A stretch of 64,000 nucleotides of DNA from Panopea generosa (lineage: Eukaryota; Mollusca; Bivalvia; Adapedonta; Hiatellidae): NCBI GenBank assembly GCA_029582155.1, contig CM055901.1, forward strand, positions 40,945,616 through 41,009,615, read 5' to 3'. A program made the translations under genes and the position numbers. Below, in pieces: positions 26,301-40,200 of the stretch (position 1 is its first letter; each line of letters begins with the position of its first letter). Below the pieces are notes generated by a model. It was not told the DNA's origin. It did no database searches and saw only the letters and a program-made list of their open reading frames with translations.

Positions 26301-29300
26301 CTTTTATCAGAAATTTCAAGCTCTGATATAGGCATGATATATTTGGAAAATATGTTTTGGCCAATTTTAAAAGTTTGAAAATTCCTGATAAATGTAGTAT
26401 CAATTTTATTTGATAGCAAACTTAATACACAAATATACGTTTCTGTTTTAACTTTGTGTCTGCATTAACAACTGTGGATAAGTACAATAGTCCTAGTAAG
26501 TTTTTTTTTGCTTATAGCCAACAACAGTTTCATGTGATACTGATTGGTAGCTGGTGGTACTTTTTTTTTTCTCAAAATTGCTCAATATGGTACTGATTTG
26601 TGGAATTACTATAGATCTGGAACACTGTTTAAATGATATTTCATTTTTGGTTACTACTCATCTATATACTTTTGATGTTCATTACAGAGAAATGATATAG
26701 CCATGGCAATCACTAAGTTTGACCAGTTTGATTTCTTGATTGACATTGTACCAAGAGAGGATATAAAACCAACTAAACGTCAGGTTAGTATCCATGGTTT
26801 CTAGTTTAATAACAATTCTAAAATGCAAGTTGGGATTCCAGAAATTGTTGAAACTGACCTGAAAATTCAAGTTTATAGCACATGTCACTATGACTCTTAA
26901 ATTATCAAAAATTAGATTAAGCCTAAGCCCTTGTGTGTATTGTAGTACCCACAGTTATTATTTGGTCTTCACCAAATTTACAAATGTATAACCATAAGGT
27001 TTTTCACAAGTTATTGAATTGGCTAAATGCACACAAGCACCCGTAGAACTACTCAAAGCAATGCCATATTGCAATGGCCAGCAGATAAAGAGTAAATTGT
27101 CTGTTTTACGTTCATTAACGTTTTTTGTAGACACAATATCACCCTGGTTTTTCATTGAATCTTAACCACACTGTCACAACAGTTATATAACCACAAAATC
27201 TCAGATATATTATTGAATCAGCCATATTTGACCACAAATGTGGCTGTCAAAGTACATATATGCATTTAATTTAATATATTTAAGGGAAACTTTAAAAAAC
27301 ATTTTTGCTGAAAGTTTGAGGCCTTGACCTTACATATTAGCATTGCATGGTGGTAACCTAAAAGATTTGTTGAAGTCAGGGTCAAATTATTGGGGGGCAA
27401 TTTTACCTACTTTCCTGAAATTCATTTCATAATGAAGAAGTACAATCCATTGAAAATTAAGCCTATCCAGTCCAAAACAGTTATTTTTTTACAACTATTC
27501 ACGGGTATTATGAACGTGTTGCAATGAACAGCCACCTCATTCATGTAATGGAACACTATAGCAAATGTCACAACCCAAAAATCCTTTATGTTTATAAAAT
27601 AATGGCGAGAAAAACAATGTTAACGTCAAATTTTATTTAAAACAGTTTCTCTGCCATTTTCATGACAAAACTTGTTTGCAGCTAAAAGAAAGAATCTATT
27701 TATTTTTTAGACAAAAAGTTACTGCGGACTGGTCTGGTGATTCTCACGATCTGGAGAATATCATGCTATACCCGACAGGTTTATCTACATTGGCAAAAAT
27801 TATGGGTATTTTTAATGCTTCGATGGCCCTGTAAGGGGTCTTTGAGTTTTACATAGGAATACTATGGGAAAATGGAAAATTCTCATTTTTTTGTTGTTCA
27901 ATTTGAGATCTAAAGCATTGTCTAGTAACAATAAATTTGATTTTGTTCAATAAAGAGGATTGAATTTCCATAAGAGGCCAGGGGGTGGATTGGGCAATAA
28001 GGTTAAAATTGGGAATTTTCACAAATTTCCTCTCAATAACCTTTCAGTCAAACTAGTTCATATTTGATATAAATTATCCTTACATCAGCAAGGATTGAAG
28101 ATTCTGCATATCAAGGGATAACTGAATTTTTTCATTTTGCATCCATGTGTACAAAAAAACTTCTTTTTAAAATTTGAATCATTTCTGCTCATAAAATTTT
28201 GCTAAGAGTGGGTGATTGAAGTTCTGGCAAATTATGGGGCTGGGTTGTATAAGGGTTCTGTATAGGGGACTATATTTTTTTTACAGATGAATGGTATGGG
28301 AATTTAAAGTATTTCCTTTTCATAGCAATTAAGTTTTTGTTCAGTATGGGTGTGATGGGGGTATTTATCCATAAGTTGTTAAGATGACCCCACAAAGAGA
28401 GTAAATATTGTGGAATTTCAAAAAGTGCTATGGCCACTATGAGTCAGTAGAACATCCTCAGGCCCTCTTGGGCCTCTTGTTTATGCAAAGCATTCTTAGA
28501 TGAAGCTGTCTCAACTTTTTTCAAATCATGATACTTGGGCCAATATTGACCTTGTTACAGTAAAAATAATGTGTCATTTGACTATTGTCATAAATTTGTG
28601 TGCACTCTAGTCACGAGTCATACAATGTAGACTTATTTCTTGTTTCATTTGTTTTAATTCAAGCTTCCATAATGTAAGATTTCAGATTTTTTACTGAACA
28701 GGTCTGATTTGGTAATAAATGTTGAATGATATCTCTTAAGTTACCAAAAATAGATTTATTTGGCATTCACCTATGCTACAGATGAATATAGGACCTCTTG
28801 TTCTTTTAATCTGAGTTTTATTTGTATCAGGATGAGGCTGTAAGAACGTCTGTACTGCCTGACCAGATACAGTACTATCTACAGTTGGCACAACAACAGG
28901 CCCAACAGCAGCAGCAGCAGCAACAACAGCAGCAGCAACCAGCACAACAACCACAAGCAGTACAAACTCCACAGATTCAACTTGCTGGTGAGTAAAAACT
29001 AAGTTACAACATGCTGATGAGTCAAATCTTAGGTACAACATGCTGGTGAGTGAAATCTTAGATACAACAAGCCGATGAGTCAAATCTTAGATACAACATA
29101 TAGGTGGATAAAATCTTAGATACAACATGTAGGTGAGTAAAATCTTAGATACAACATGTCATTGAGTAAAATTTTAGATATAACTTGCTGGTGAGTCAAG
29201 TCTTAGATACAACATGCCAGCGAGTTAAATCTTAGATACAACAAGCTGGTGAGTCAAATCTTAGATACAACATGCTGGTGAGTCAAATCTTAGATACAAC

Positions 29301-31183
29301 ATGCCAGCAAGTAAAATCTTAGATACAACAAGCTGATGAATAAAATCTTAGATACAACATGCTGGTGAGTAAAATCTTAGATACAACAAGCTGGTGAGTA
29401 AAATCTTAGATACAACATGCTGGTGAGTCAAACCTTAGATACAACATGCCAGCGAGTAAAATCTTAGATACAACAAGCTGATGAATAAAATCTTAGATAC
29501 AACAAGCTGGTGTGTAAAATCTTAGATACAACATGCTGGTGAGTAAAATCTTAAGTACAATAAGCTGGTGAGTAAAATCTTAGATACAACATGCTGGTGA
29601 GTCAAATCTTAGATACAACATGCCAGCGAGAAAAATCTTAGATACAACAAGCTGGTGAGTCAAATCTTAGATACAACATGCTGGTGAGTCAAATCTTAGT
29701 ACATCATGCTGGTGAGTAAAATCTTAGATACAACAAGCTGGTGAGTCAAATCTTAGATACAACATGCTGGTGAGTAAAATCTTAGATACAACAAGCTGGT
29801 GAGTAAAATCTTAGATACAACATGCAGGTGAGTAAAATCTTAGATACAACATTCTGGTGAGTCAAATATTAGATACAACATTCTGGTGAGTCAACTCTTA
29901 GATACAACATGCCAGTGAGTCAAATCTTAGGTACAACTTGCTTGTGAGGCCAGTAAGTCAAATCTTAGATACAACATGCAGTTGAGTCAAACCTTAGATA
30001 CAACATGCAGGTGAGTTAAATCTTAAATACAATATGCTGGTGAGTAAAATCTTTGATACAACTTGCTAGTGAGTAAAAAATGTTGATACTATCAGTGCTC
30101 CAAGAATAGGATAGCCCGATGCCCGGGGCTTGTCAAATCTGGATCCGGGCATGTGCCTTTTTCAAAGCTACTTGCCCGTCGGGCTTGTCTTAAAAAATTG
30201 GACAAGCTAGTTTTCACAATACACAGGTCTGCAAATATCTCTATTCGAAACGACACAGGTTAAACTGTTGTTCAAAGACCGTAACTAATCAGTATAAACA
30301 ATTGACCCCTGCGGTGTTTATCATACCACATACCCGATAATGCGACTTCGGTAAACCTCTCATGCATATTCATTTATCTATTTTAATTCCTCTAATGTGA
30401 TTGGTTGATAGCTTTCAATATAAAGTAATCTACTTTTAATAACCGCTCTGATTGGTCGGATATCTACGCCCAAGATAAACATGTTTCTTACCGCCTACCC
30501 GAGCAAAGACTAAAAAAAAAAGACGATGACGTAATTCGCGGGTGTTTCTCAAATTCTCCATTATGAAGAGTATAAAATTACCTCCCTTTGCCAAAATGGT
30601 AACGATTTCTAAAATCCGGTAATGTTTTTGCAGATAATTTGCGATCAATTGCGTTATGTAAAATGTCAGCGTTAGGTTCTGGTAATTTTATAAGTATTTC
30701 GTAGATTTACAATAATTGGAACTGTCTGTATATAAATTTTCTTCTGTGAAAACGTGAGAGTTGATATTGAAATTGAGTTTACGGTAAAGAAAAATGTGGG
30801 TGGGGTATTATTATAGTAATAAATATTGCTTTTTGGTTGTGTAGTTTCAGCGTATATTTTTTTGGCATGATTTAAATATAGTATTGAAAACAACAATTAA
30901 GATGAATTATGTGGGGTTTTTTTAATATTTGAAATATAGTTGACTAGTTGCACTTTCTAGATATTTGAAGGTTATCATAAATTGCATTCATTTATCATAT
31001 TGCCAAGTTCTATTGGATAGATTGAATAGCTTTGTAGGCTTGGCATTGCCATTATTGTATGTTGTGACAGCAATGATTAGAAAACAAGAGAAAGATATTT
31101 AAAATAATGTTTTAAATATACTCCTGCTCCCACACTGCCACTGAATCAACAGAACAGAAATGATAGTCAATAAAGAAAAATTA

Positions 31184-31226
<43 letters not shown>

Positions 31227-34200
31227 TAATATTTAGCATCTTTTTTATGCTAATAAAGAACAAAGATTAAATACAACATACTGATAGAGACATAGTCAGT
31301 TTTCCCGAATTTCTCTCACTTCTCCCGGTCTTATTCAAACTCTAAAACTTGTGATTTAGACATGCATAATGTTATGGGGAGCTTACCCTACATAAAATGA
31401 ATACATTTAAGTCTATGTTTACATATTTCATATTATACCGCAAGGTGTATTGGTAATAAAAAATCTGGGCATGTGAACCGTTGATCAGGGCAAGTTATTT
31501 TTCAGTCAGGGCAAGTAGATTTTTTCAATCTACTTGCCCTGGGCTAGTCCCAAATTTTTTTTTTCTTGGAGCACTGACTAAGTGCTGGTAAGGCCAGTGA
31601 GTAAAATCTTACATCCAACATGTCAGCTATTAAAATCTTACAAACAACATGCAGGTGAGTAAAATCATAGATACAACATGCATGTGTGTAAAATCTTAGA
31701 TACAACATGCCAGCTAGTAAAATCTTAGATACAACATGCAGTTAAGTAAAATCTTAGATACAACATGCAGGTGAGTTAAATCTTAAATACAACATGCCAG
31801 CTAGTAAAGTCTTAGATACAACATGCTAGTCAGTCAAAACATGCAGGTCAGTAAAAATGAAGATACAACATGCCAGTGAGTAAAATCTTAGATACAACAT
31901 GCAGGTAAGTAAAATCTTAGATACAATATGTAGGTGAGTAAAATCTTAGATACAACATGCAGGAAATAAAATCTAAGATGCAACACACTGTGAGTAAAAT
32001 CTTAGATACAACATGCAGGTAAATAAAATATATGATACAACATGCCAGTGAGTAAAATCTTAGATACAACATGCAGGTAAGTAAAATCTTAGATATAACA
32101 TGCATGTGTGTAAAATCTTAGATACAACATCCCAGTGAGTAAGATCTTAGATACAACATGCATGTGTGTAAAATCTTAGATACAACATGCCAGTGAGTAA
32201 AATCTTAGATACAATATGCAGGTAAGTAAAATCTTAGAAACAACATGCAGGTGAGTAAATTCTTAGATACAACATGCCAGCTAGAAAATCTTAGATACAA
32301 CATGCCAGTGAGTCAAATCTTAGATACAACATGCTGCTGGGTCAAATCTTAGATACAACATGCAGGTGAGTCGAATCTAATATACAACATGCAGGTAAGT
32401 AAAATCTAAGATACAACAGGCCAGTGAGTAAAATCTAAGATACAACATGCCAGTGAGTAAAATCTTAGATACAACATGTAGGTGAGTAAAATCTTAGATA
32501 CAACATGCAGGTAAGAAAATCTAAGATACAACATGTAGGTGAGTAAAATTTTACAAACAACATGCAGGTGAGTAAAATCATAGATACAACATGCATGTGT
32601 GTAAAATCTTAGATACAACATGCCAGTGAATAAAATCATAGATACAACATGCAAGTAAGTAAAATCTAAGAAACAACATGCAGGTGAGTAAAATCTTAGA
32701 TACAACATGCCAGCTAGTAAAATCTTAGATACAACAGGCCAGCTAGTAAAATCTTAGATACAACATGCCAGTGAGTCAAATCTTAGATACAACATGCTGG
32801 TGAGTCAAGTCTTAGATACAACATGCAGGTGAGTCAAATCTTAGATACAACATGCAGGTGAGTCAAATCTTAGATACAACATGCCAGTGATTAAAATCTT
32901 AGGTACATCTTGCTGGTGAGGCAAGTGAGTAAGTCAAATCTTAGATACAACACTCAGGTAAGTAAAATTGAAAATACAACATGCCAGTGAGTAAAATCTT
33001 AGATAAAACATGCAGGTAAGTAAAATCTTAGATACAACATGAAGGTGAGTAAAATTTTAGATACAACATGCAGGTAAGTAAAATCTTAGATACAACATGC
33101 AGGTAAGTAAAATCTGGTAAATAAAATCCTAGATACAACATGCAGGTAAGTAAAATCTTAGATACAACATGCCAGTGAGTAAAATCTTACATACAACATG
33201 CAGGTAAGTAAAATCTTAGATACAACATGTAGGGGAGTAAAATCTTGGATACAACATGCAGGTAAGTAAAATCTAAGATACAACGTGCCAGTGAGTAAAA
33301 TCTTAGATACAACATGCAGGTAAGTAAAATCTAAGATACAACGTGCCAGTGAGTAAAATCTTAGATACAACTTACCAGTGTGTAAAATCTAAGATACAAC
33401 ATGCAATACATAGCAATATCATGGTACAAAAGAATCATCACAAAGGGGAGTGGGGTGGAGATTGGGATGTTAATATTGTGAAATTTCAAGAAACGATTTT
33501 TATGTTTTGATATTTAATAAGGCAATGCGGAGAGAAATTTTCTAATTGTTTGAAAAAAACAACTGACATTTGTTTCTAATGGCATTTACATGCTATCACG
33601 ATACACATGTTAAAATATTGAGTAATTGTTTTTTTGTGTTTATCACAGGAGGTCAAATCACACAGCAACCATTCCAGATAGCTCAACCTGCTGTCCAAGC
33701 CACCAATGTAGTTTCTGTAAGTACTACCCTATATGTCTAATGATACAATTAAACTATATGCATTGTTTAACATTAATAGAAAAGCAGGTTCAAGAGTTAT
33801 TATGCCACTTTTTATGCATGTCTAGTCTGAAACTTCAGTCCATTACTCTTGATATTCATGGATACATCACTACCTACATGTTTTATAACATATTTTGTTA
33901 TTTTCACAGATCATCTGGGGGGCATGCGACACTTACCAGTGACATTTCTTGTTTTAAAATAAAAAATCGAAATGTAACCAAGACTAACAGTGATATTTAA
34001 ATTATGATGTATCCCTTCCATATAGTCGACAGCTTATACTTTGTCCTCATCCCTTCCGTATAGTCGACAGCTTATACTTTGTCCTCATCCCTTCCGTATA
34101 GTCGACAGCTTATACTTTGTCCTCATCCCTTCCGTATAGTCGACAGCTTAAACTTTGTCCTCATCCCTTCCGTATAGCCGACAGCTTATACTTTGTCCTC

Positions 34201-37200
34201 ATCCCTTCCGTATAGCAGACAGCTTATACGTTGTCCTCATCCCTTCCGTATAGCCGACAGCTTATACTTTGTCCTCATCCCTTTCGTATTGTCGACAGCT
34301 TATACTTAGTCCTCATGCCTTCCGTATGGCCGACAGCTTATATTTTGTCCTCATCCCTTCCGTATGGTCGACAGCTTATATTTTGTCCTCATCCCTTTCC
34401 GTATGGTCGACAGCTTATATTTTGTCCTCATCCCTTCTGTATGGTCGACAGCTTATATTTTGTTCTCATACCTTCCATATGGTCGACAGCTTATATTTTG
34501 TTCTCATGCCTTCCATATGGTCAACATTCTGTCCTCATACCTTCCATGTGGTCAACAGTTTACATTCTGTCCTCATGCCTTCCATGTGGTCAACAGTTTA
34601 CATTCTGTCCTGGACCGCGGCGTGGTCTAGTGGTAGAGTGTCCGCCTCGCATGCAGAAGGTCTTGGGTTCGATCCTCGGCTGGGTCATACCAAAGACTTT
34701 AAAAATGGTACTAGAAGCTTCCTCGCTTGACGCTCAGCATTTAGAGGAGAGTTCTAGGTCTGGTCGGCCCGGTGTCAGTATAATGTGACTGGGTTGGGTA
34801 TCATACCATGTGTCTGTGGCATGATACTCCAGTGTGACAGCACTCAGAATACTGTCTCAAGTAGACACCGTTGCGATACGACTGAAAAATTGTTGAAAGC
34901 GACGCTAAACACCATACAACAACAACAACAACAACATTCTGTCCTCATACCTTCCATATGGTCAACAGTTTACATTCTGTCCTCATACCTTCCATGTGAT
35001 CAACAGTTTACATTCTGTCATCATACCTTCCATATTGACAACAGTTTACATTCTGTCCTCATACCTTCCATATGGTCAACAGTTTACATTCTGTCATCAT
35101 ACTTCCATGTAGTCAACAGTTTACATTCTGTCCTCATGCCTTCCATATGGTCAACAGTTTACATTCTGTCCTCATAAGTTCCATATGGTCAACAGTTTAC
35201 ATTCTGTTCTCATCTTTTCCATATGGTCAACAGTTTACATTCTGTCCTCATAAGTTTCATATGGTCAACAGTTTACATTCTGTTCTCATCTTTTCCATAT
35301 GGTCAACAGTTTACATTGTGTCCTCATACTTCCATATGGTCAACAGTTTACATTCTGTCCTCATACCTTCCATGTGGTCAACAGTTTACATTCTGTCCTC
35401 ATGCCTTCCATATCATCAACAGTTTACATTCTGTCCTCATACCTTCCATGTGGTCAACAGTTTGCATTCTGTCCTCATACCTTCCATATGGTCAACAGTT
35501 TACATTCTGTCCTCATACCTTTCATATGGTCAACAGTTTACATTCTGTCCTCATACCTTTCATATGGTCAACAGTTTACATTCTGTCCTCATGCTTCCAT
35601 ATGGTCAACAGTTTACATTCTTTTCTCATGCTCTCATATGGTCAACAGTTTACATTCTGTCCTCATACCTTCTGTATGGTCAACAGTTTACATTCTGTCC
35701 TAAAACCTTCCATATGGTCAACAGCTTACATTCTGTCATCATACCTTCCATATGGTCAACAGTTTACATTCTGTCCTCATACCTTCCGTATGGTCAACAG
35801 TTTACATTCTTTCTTCATGCTCTCATATGGTTAACAGTTTACATTCTGTCATCATACTTCCATCTGGTCAACAGTTTACATTCTGTCCTAATACCTTCCA
35901 TAAGGTCAACAGTTTACATTCTGTCCTCATACCTTCCATATGGTCAACAGTTTACATTCTGTCCTCATACCTTCAGTGCTCCAGATAAGCTTTTGGCCAA
36001 ATGCTTATTTTACTCCCTAAATTAAAATGCAATGCTTAAAATGGAAATTGAAAGAGTATTTTCAAAATTTACCTTTACTAAAATCTGACCAGACACTGTT
36101 AATGTTTGCTTTAATACAGATTTGAGGTTGCCTTCAATTTCATTTATTATCAGCCATGGGAACTTTACTTTCGGTGATTCAATGGTATTTGTATTGACCT
36201 TGCCTCCTGTGTGTTTTTTGTTTATTTTTTTGTGACTTAGTAATACATGCATCAATAACTCACTTTTGAGAGTATTGTTTTTTACTTAAAGAACTGGAAT
36301 AAGTTATCAGATAATGATTGGGTTTCTGTTTTTTTTTTTCCGTCTTCCGACGTCAGAAGCAGACAATGTCATTTATATTAAATAAATACGATAAAGTAAT
36401 CGGCTAAAGTAATGCAGGTTCGTTTATAGCAGGCCTCTTTTAAACACTTGGAAATACTCAACATGTTCCCATGTGCGTCTCAGTGACAATGATCTATGGG
36501 AAATAACTCCTATTGTATATAGTTAGTGTGGTTCCCAGATCTACCAATAAACAGTTGATTTTAATCGGTAAAGGTCAGGGAACCAGACTATGTTTTCCAT
36601 AGCAGTTGCTTCACTTAGATTTGTTTATTTCACGGTGTCTACTTCCGTTGTGAAAACCCCGGTCTTTGGAAATACTATACACACAAGATTGCCAATGAAA
36701 TGCTTAATTTCAATTGTTTATGCGTACCGGTACGCACATTTATTATTTTCAATGCTTTTTTTGTCAATTTCAATGCTTATTTACGCAAATACGCACCTTA
36801 TCTGGAGCACTGTACCTTCCATGTGGTCAACAGTTTACATTCTGTCCTCATGCTTCCATATGGTCTACAGTTTACATTCTGTCCTCATGCTCTCATATGG
36901 TCAACAGTTTACATTCTGTCCTCATACCTTCCATATGGTCAACAGTTTACATTCTGTCCTCATACCTTCCATATGGTCAACAGTTTACATTCTTTCCTCA
37001 TGCTCTCATATGGTCAACAGTTTACATTCTGTCATCATACTTCCATCTGGTCAACAGTTTATATTCTGTCCTAATACCTTCCATAAGGTCAACAGTTTAC
37101 ATTCTGTCATCATACCTTCCATTTGGTCAACAGTTTACATTTTGTCATCATACTTCAATGTGGTCAACAGTTTACATTCTGTCCTCATGCCTTCCATATG

Positions 37201-40200
37201 GTCAACAGTTTACATTCTGTCCTCATAAGTTCCATATGATCAACAGTTTACAGTCTGTTCTCATGTTTTCCATATGGTCAACAGTTTACATTCTGTCCTC
37301 ATGCTTCCATATGGTCAACAGTTTACATTCTTTCCTCATGCTCTCATATGGTCAACAGTTCACATTCTGTCCTCATACCTTCCATATGGTCAACAGTTAA
37401 CATTTTGTCATCATACTTCCATGTGGTCAACAGTTTACCTTCTGTCATTATACTTCCATCTGGTCAACAGTTTACATTCTGTCCTCATGCCTTCCATGTG
37501 GTCAACAGTTTACATTCTGTCCTCATATCTTCCATGTGGTCAACAGTTAACATTTTGTCATCATACCTTTCATATGGTCAACAGTTAACATTCTGTCCTC
37601 ATGCTCTCATATGGTCAACAGTTTACTTTCTGTCCTCATATCTTCTGTATGGTCAACAGTTTACATTCTGTCATCATACTTCCATGTGGTCAACAGTTTA
37701 CATTCTGTCATCATGCCTTCCATATGGTCAACAGTTTACATTATGTCCTCATAAGTTCCATATGGTCAACAGTTTACATTCTGTTCTCATGTTTTCCATA
37801 TTGTCAACAGTTTACATTCTGTCCTCATACTTCCATATGGTCAATAGTTTACATTCTGTGCTCATGCATCCATGTTGTCAACAGTTTATATTCTGTCCTC
37901 ATGCATCCATGTTGTCAACAGTTAACATTCTGTCCTCGATTTGTAAAGATTGAATTTTATCTTGGTGGAAGACTAGATTAAGAGTTTCTATAGTACTTAT
38001 TTTGATTCATATAGGATTCATATTGAAATGTTCTAGTTTAATTGAAGGTTAAGGTAATATATTTTTTTGTTTCAGTTGTGAAAATATTTCCATTTAGATA
38101 CAGTATAACTTCCATATATCGAACTTCAATATATCGAATTTCTCGGTATATCGAACTTTTTCTCAAGTCCCAACTTTTTTCCTTCTAAATCTATATGGAA
38201 AAACCGCAAATATATCGAAGTTATACATATCGAATTTTTCAGTATATCGAAGTTTTTTCACGACCCCAAAGAGTCCTTTTACACATCATTAACCATTTAT
38301 GTATCGAATATCGATTACCTGTTCAAAATTTCTTGCGGGAGTGATGTACATGTATTTCACACCTGCGGTGCACCATTGCGATAATCGTAGGAACAAAGGC
38401 CCCGCTGATCATATAGCGTAAAGTCCCTTCGAGTGCTCAGATAAATGTTTGTTAGGAGTCACACTTTAATAAACATTTGATTACTTAAAGGCAGAATGGT
38501 GATAATTTACTAATAAAAACAATAACTTCGTGTACGCAAACATGGCGGCTGCGTCTGTCATGATTACAAATACGTGATACGTGATTAAATAACGTACGTG
38601 TAAATCGCACGCATTGTATGACGTTTAGTTTCGTATCATGTTATCTTACAAGTGTAATTTATGAACATTTATTTATGTTTATTGTACATGTATGTTGATG
38701 TTTTATTCATGTGTGTTTGTACCAACTGATGTGCTGATGAAATATTCATGTACATGTATGTGCTTATTTTCGTATACCGGAAGTGCTCCATGTAAGTTTT
38801 TATGTTTGTACATGTTTGTAGTGCTATAGTTATAATGATTTTTAAATGACATGCAGGAATTCAATCAATAATAAACTCGATTTAATTCAGGTTTTTTTTC
38901 AACTTACCCTTACTAGTAAACGTATGACAGGTAGATCTACGGTTATTTACATGTTGCAATCTCATTAACAATCAAACTTTTACCATTACCATCGAGTGAT
39001 CCAGACATGCACATATATCGAAGTCCCGGTATATCGAACTTTTCATGACGGTCCCCTGAACTTCGATATATGGAAGTTATACTGTACTTTATTTTGGAAT
39101 GGCTGGTTCCTGTAGTCTTTGCTTGTGTATATTAATATTTACTAAATTACGAAATCTATATTTCCAGACTCCACAGTCACAAGTCATAACCATACAGCCT
39201 CCTCAACAACAGGCCCAACAACAGGCCCAACAACAGGCACAACAACAGACACAACAACAGACACAACAACAGGCCCAAGTCCAGGTTCAACAAGTGCAAC
39301 AACAACCACAAGTACAACAGGTGCAACATAAATGTTATCCAAATTTTAATAATATGTTTTTTCTAACAATGTTAAGTATTGTATCTCATGTGCACAACTA
39401 CAGCACTAGTACGTGCCACAATGTTGGGTATTTTATCTCATGTGCACGACTTCAGCACTAGTCCGTGCCACAATGTTGGGTATTTTATCTCATGTGCAGG
39501 ACTTCAGCACTAGTCCGTGCCACAATGTTGGGTATTTTATCTCATGTGCATGACTACAGCACTAGTCCGTGCCACAATGTTGGGTATTTTATCTCATATG
39601 CAGGACTACAGCAGTAGTCCGTGCCACAATGTTGGTTATTTTATCTCATGTGCATAACTTCAGCAGTAGTCCGTGCCACAATATTGGGTATTTTTTCTCA
39701 TGTGCTCGACTACAGCACTAGTCCGTGCCACAATGTTGGTTATTTTATCTCATGTGCATGTCTACAGCAGTAGTCCCTGCCACTATGTTGATTATTTCAT
39801 CTCATGTGCATGACTACAACAGTAGTCCATGCCACAATGTTGGTTATTTTATCTCATGTGCATAACTTCAGCAGTAGTCCGTGCCACAATATTGGGTATT
39901 TTTTCTCATGTGCATAACTACAGCAGTAGTCTGTGCCACAATGTTGGTTATTTTATCTCATGTGCTCGACTACAGCTCTAGTCTGTGCCACAATGTTGGT
40001 TATTTTATCTCATGTGCATAACTTCAGCAGTAGTCCGTGCCACAATATTGGGTATTTTTTCTCATGTGCTCGACTACAGCACTAGTCCGGGCCACAATGT
40101 TTGTTATTTTATCTCATGTGCTCAACTACAGCACTAGTCCGTGCCACAATGTTGGTTATTTTATCTCATGTGCATGACTACAGCAGTAGCCTGTGCCACA

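Larger units (their letters stand above)
34005..37945 (+). repeat. Intron 6 minisatellite (~38-bp unit)
   Basis: Unit 'cttccatatggtcaacag' + 'tttacattctgtcctcatac', with an older variant at 34005-34500 (cttccgtatagtcgacagc). The unit has no stop codon in any + frame, so long frames (up to 317 residues at 35072-36025) run through it; they rotate between frames and have no start or splice context. Interrupted by a SINE (34612-34935) and a hAT-like element (35974-36812). Confidence 0.95.

Noticed and set aside
28736..29083. - strand frame with Val/Ala-rich run
   Set aside because: Antisense of the NF-YC polyglutamine exon.
30093..31576. 8-bp target duplication for this hAT-like element
   Set aside because: Flanks gatactat and actaagtg do not match; only a weak ACTAT/ACTAA similarity, so no duplication is claimed.
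28988..33405. Regular ~29-bp direct repeats resembling a CRISPR array
   Set aside because: No distinct spacers, head-to-tail units, eukaryotic intron; it is a minisatellite.
33626..34000. 124-residue + frame
   Set aside because: Alternative frame over NF-YC exon 6 and the following intron.
34612..34690. tRNA gene
   Set aside because: A and B boxes are present, but the region cannot be folded with confidence and it is joined to a SINE body with (aac)n tail and target duplication.
35072..36025. 317-residue + frame
   Set aside because: Runs through the 38-bp minisatellite; repetitive peptide, frames rotate, no exon signals.
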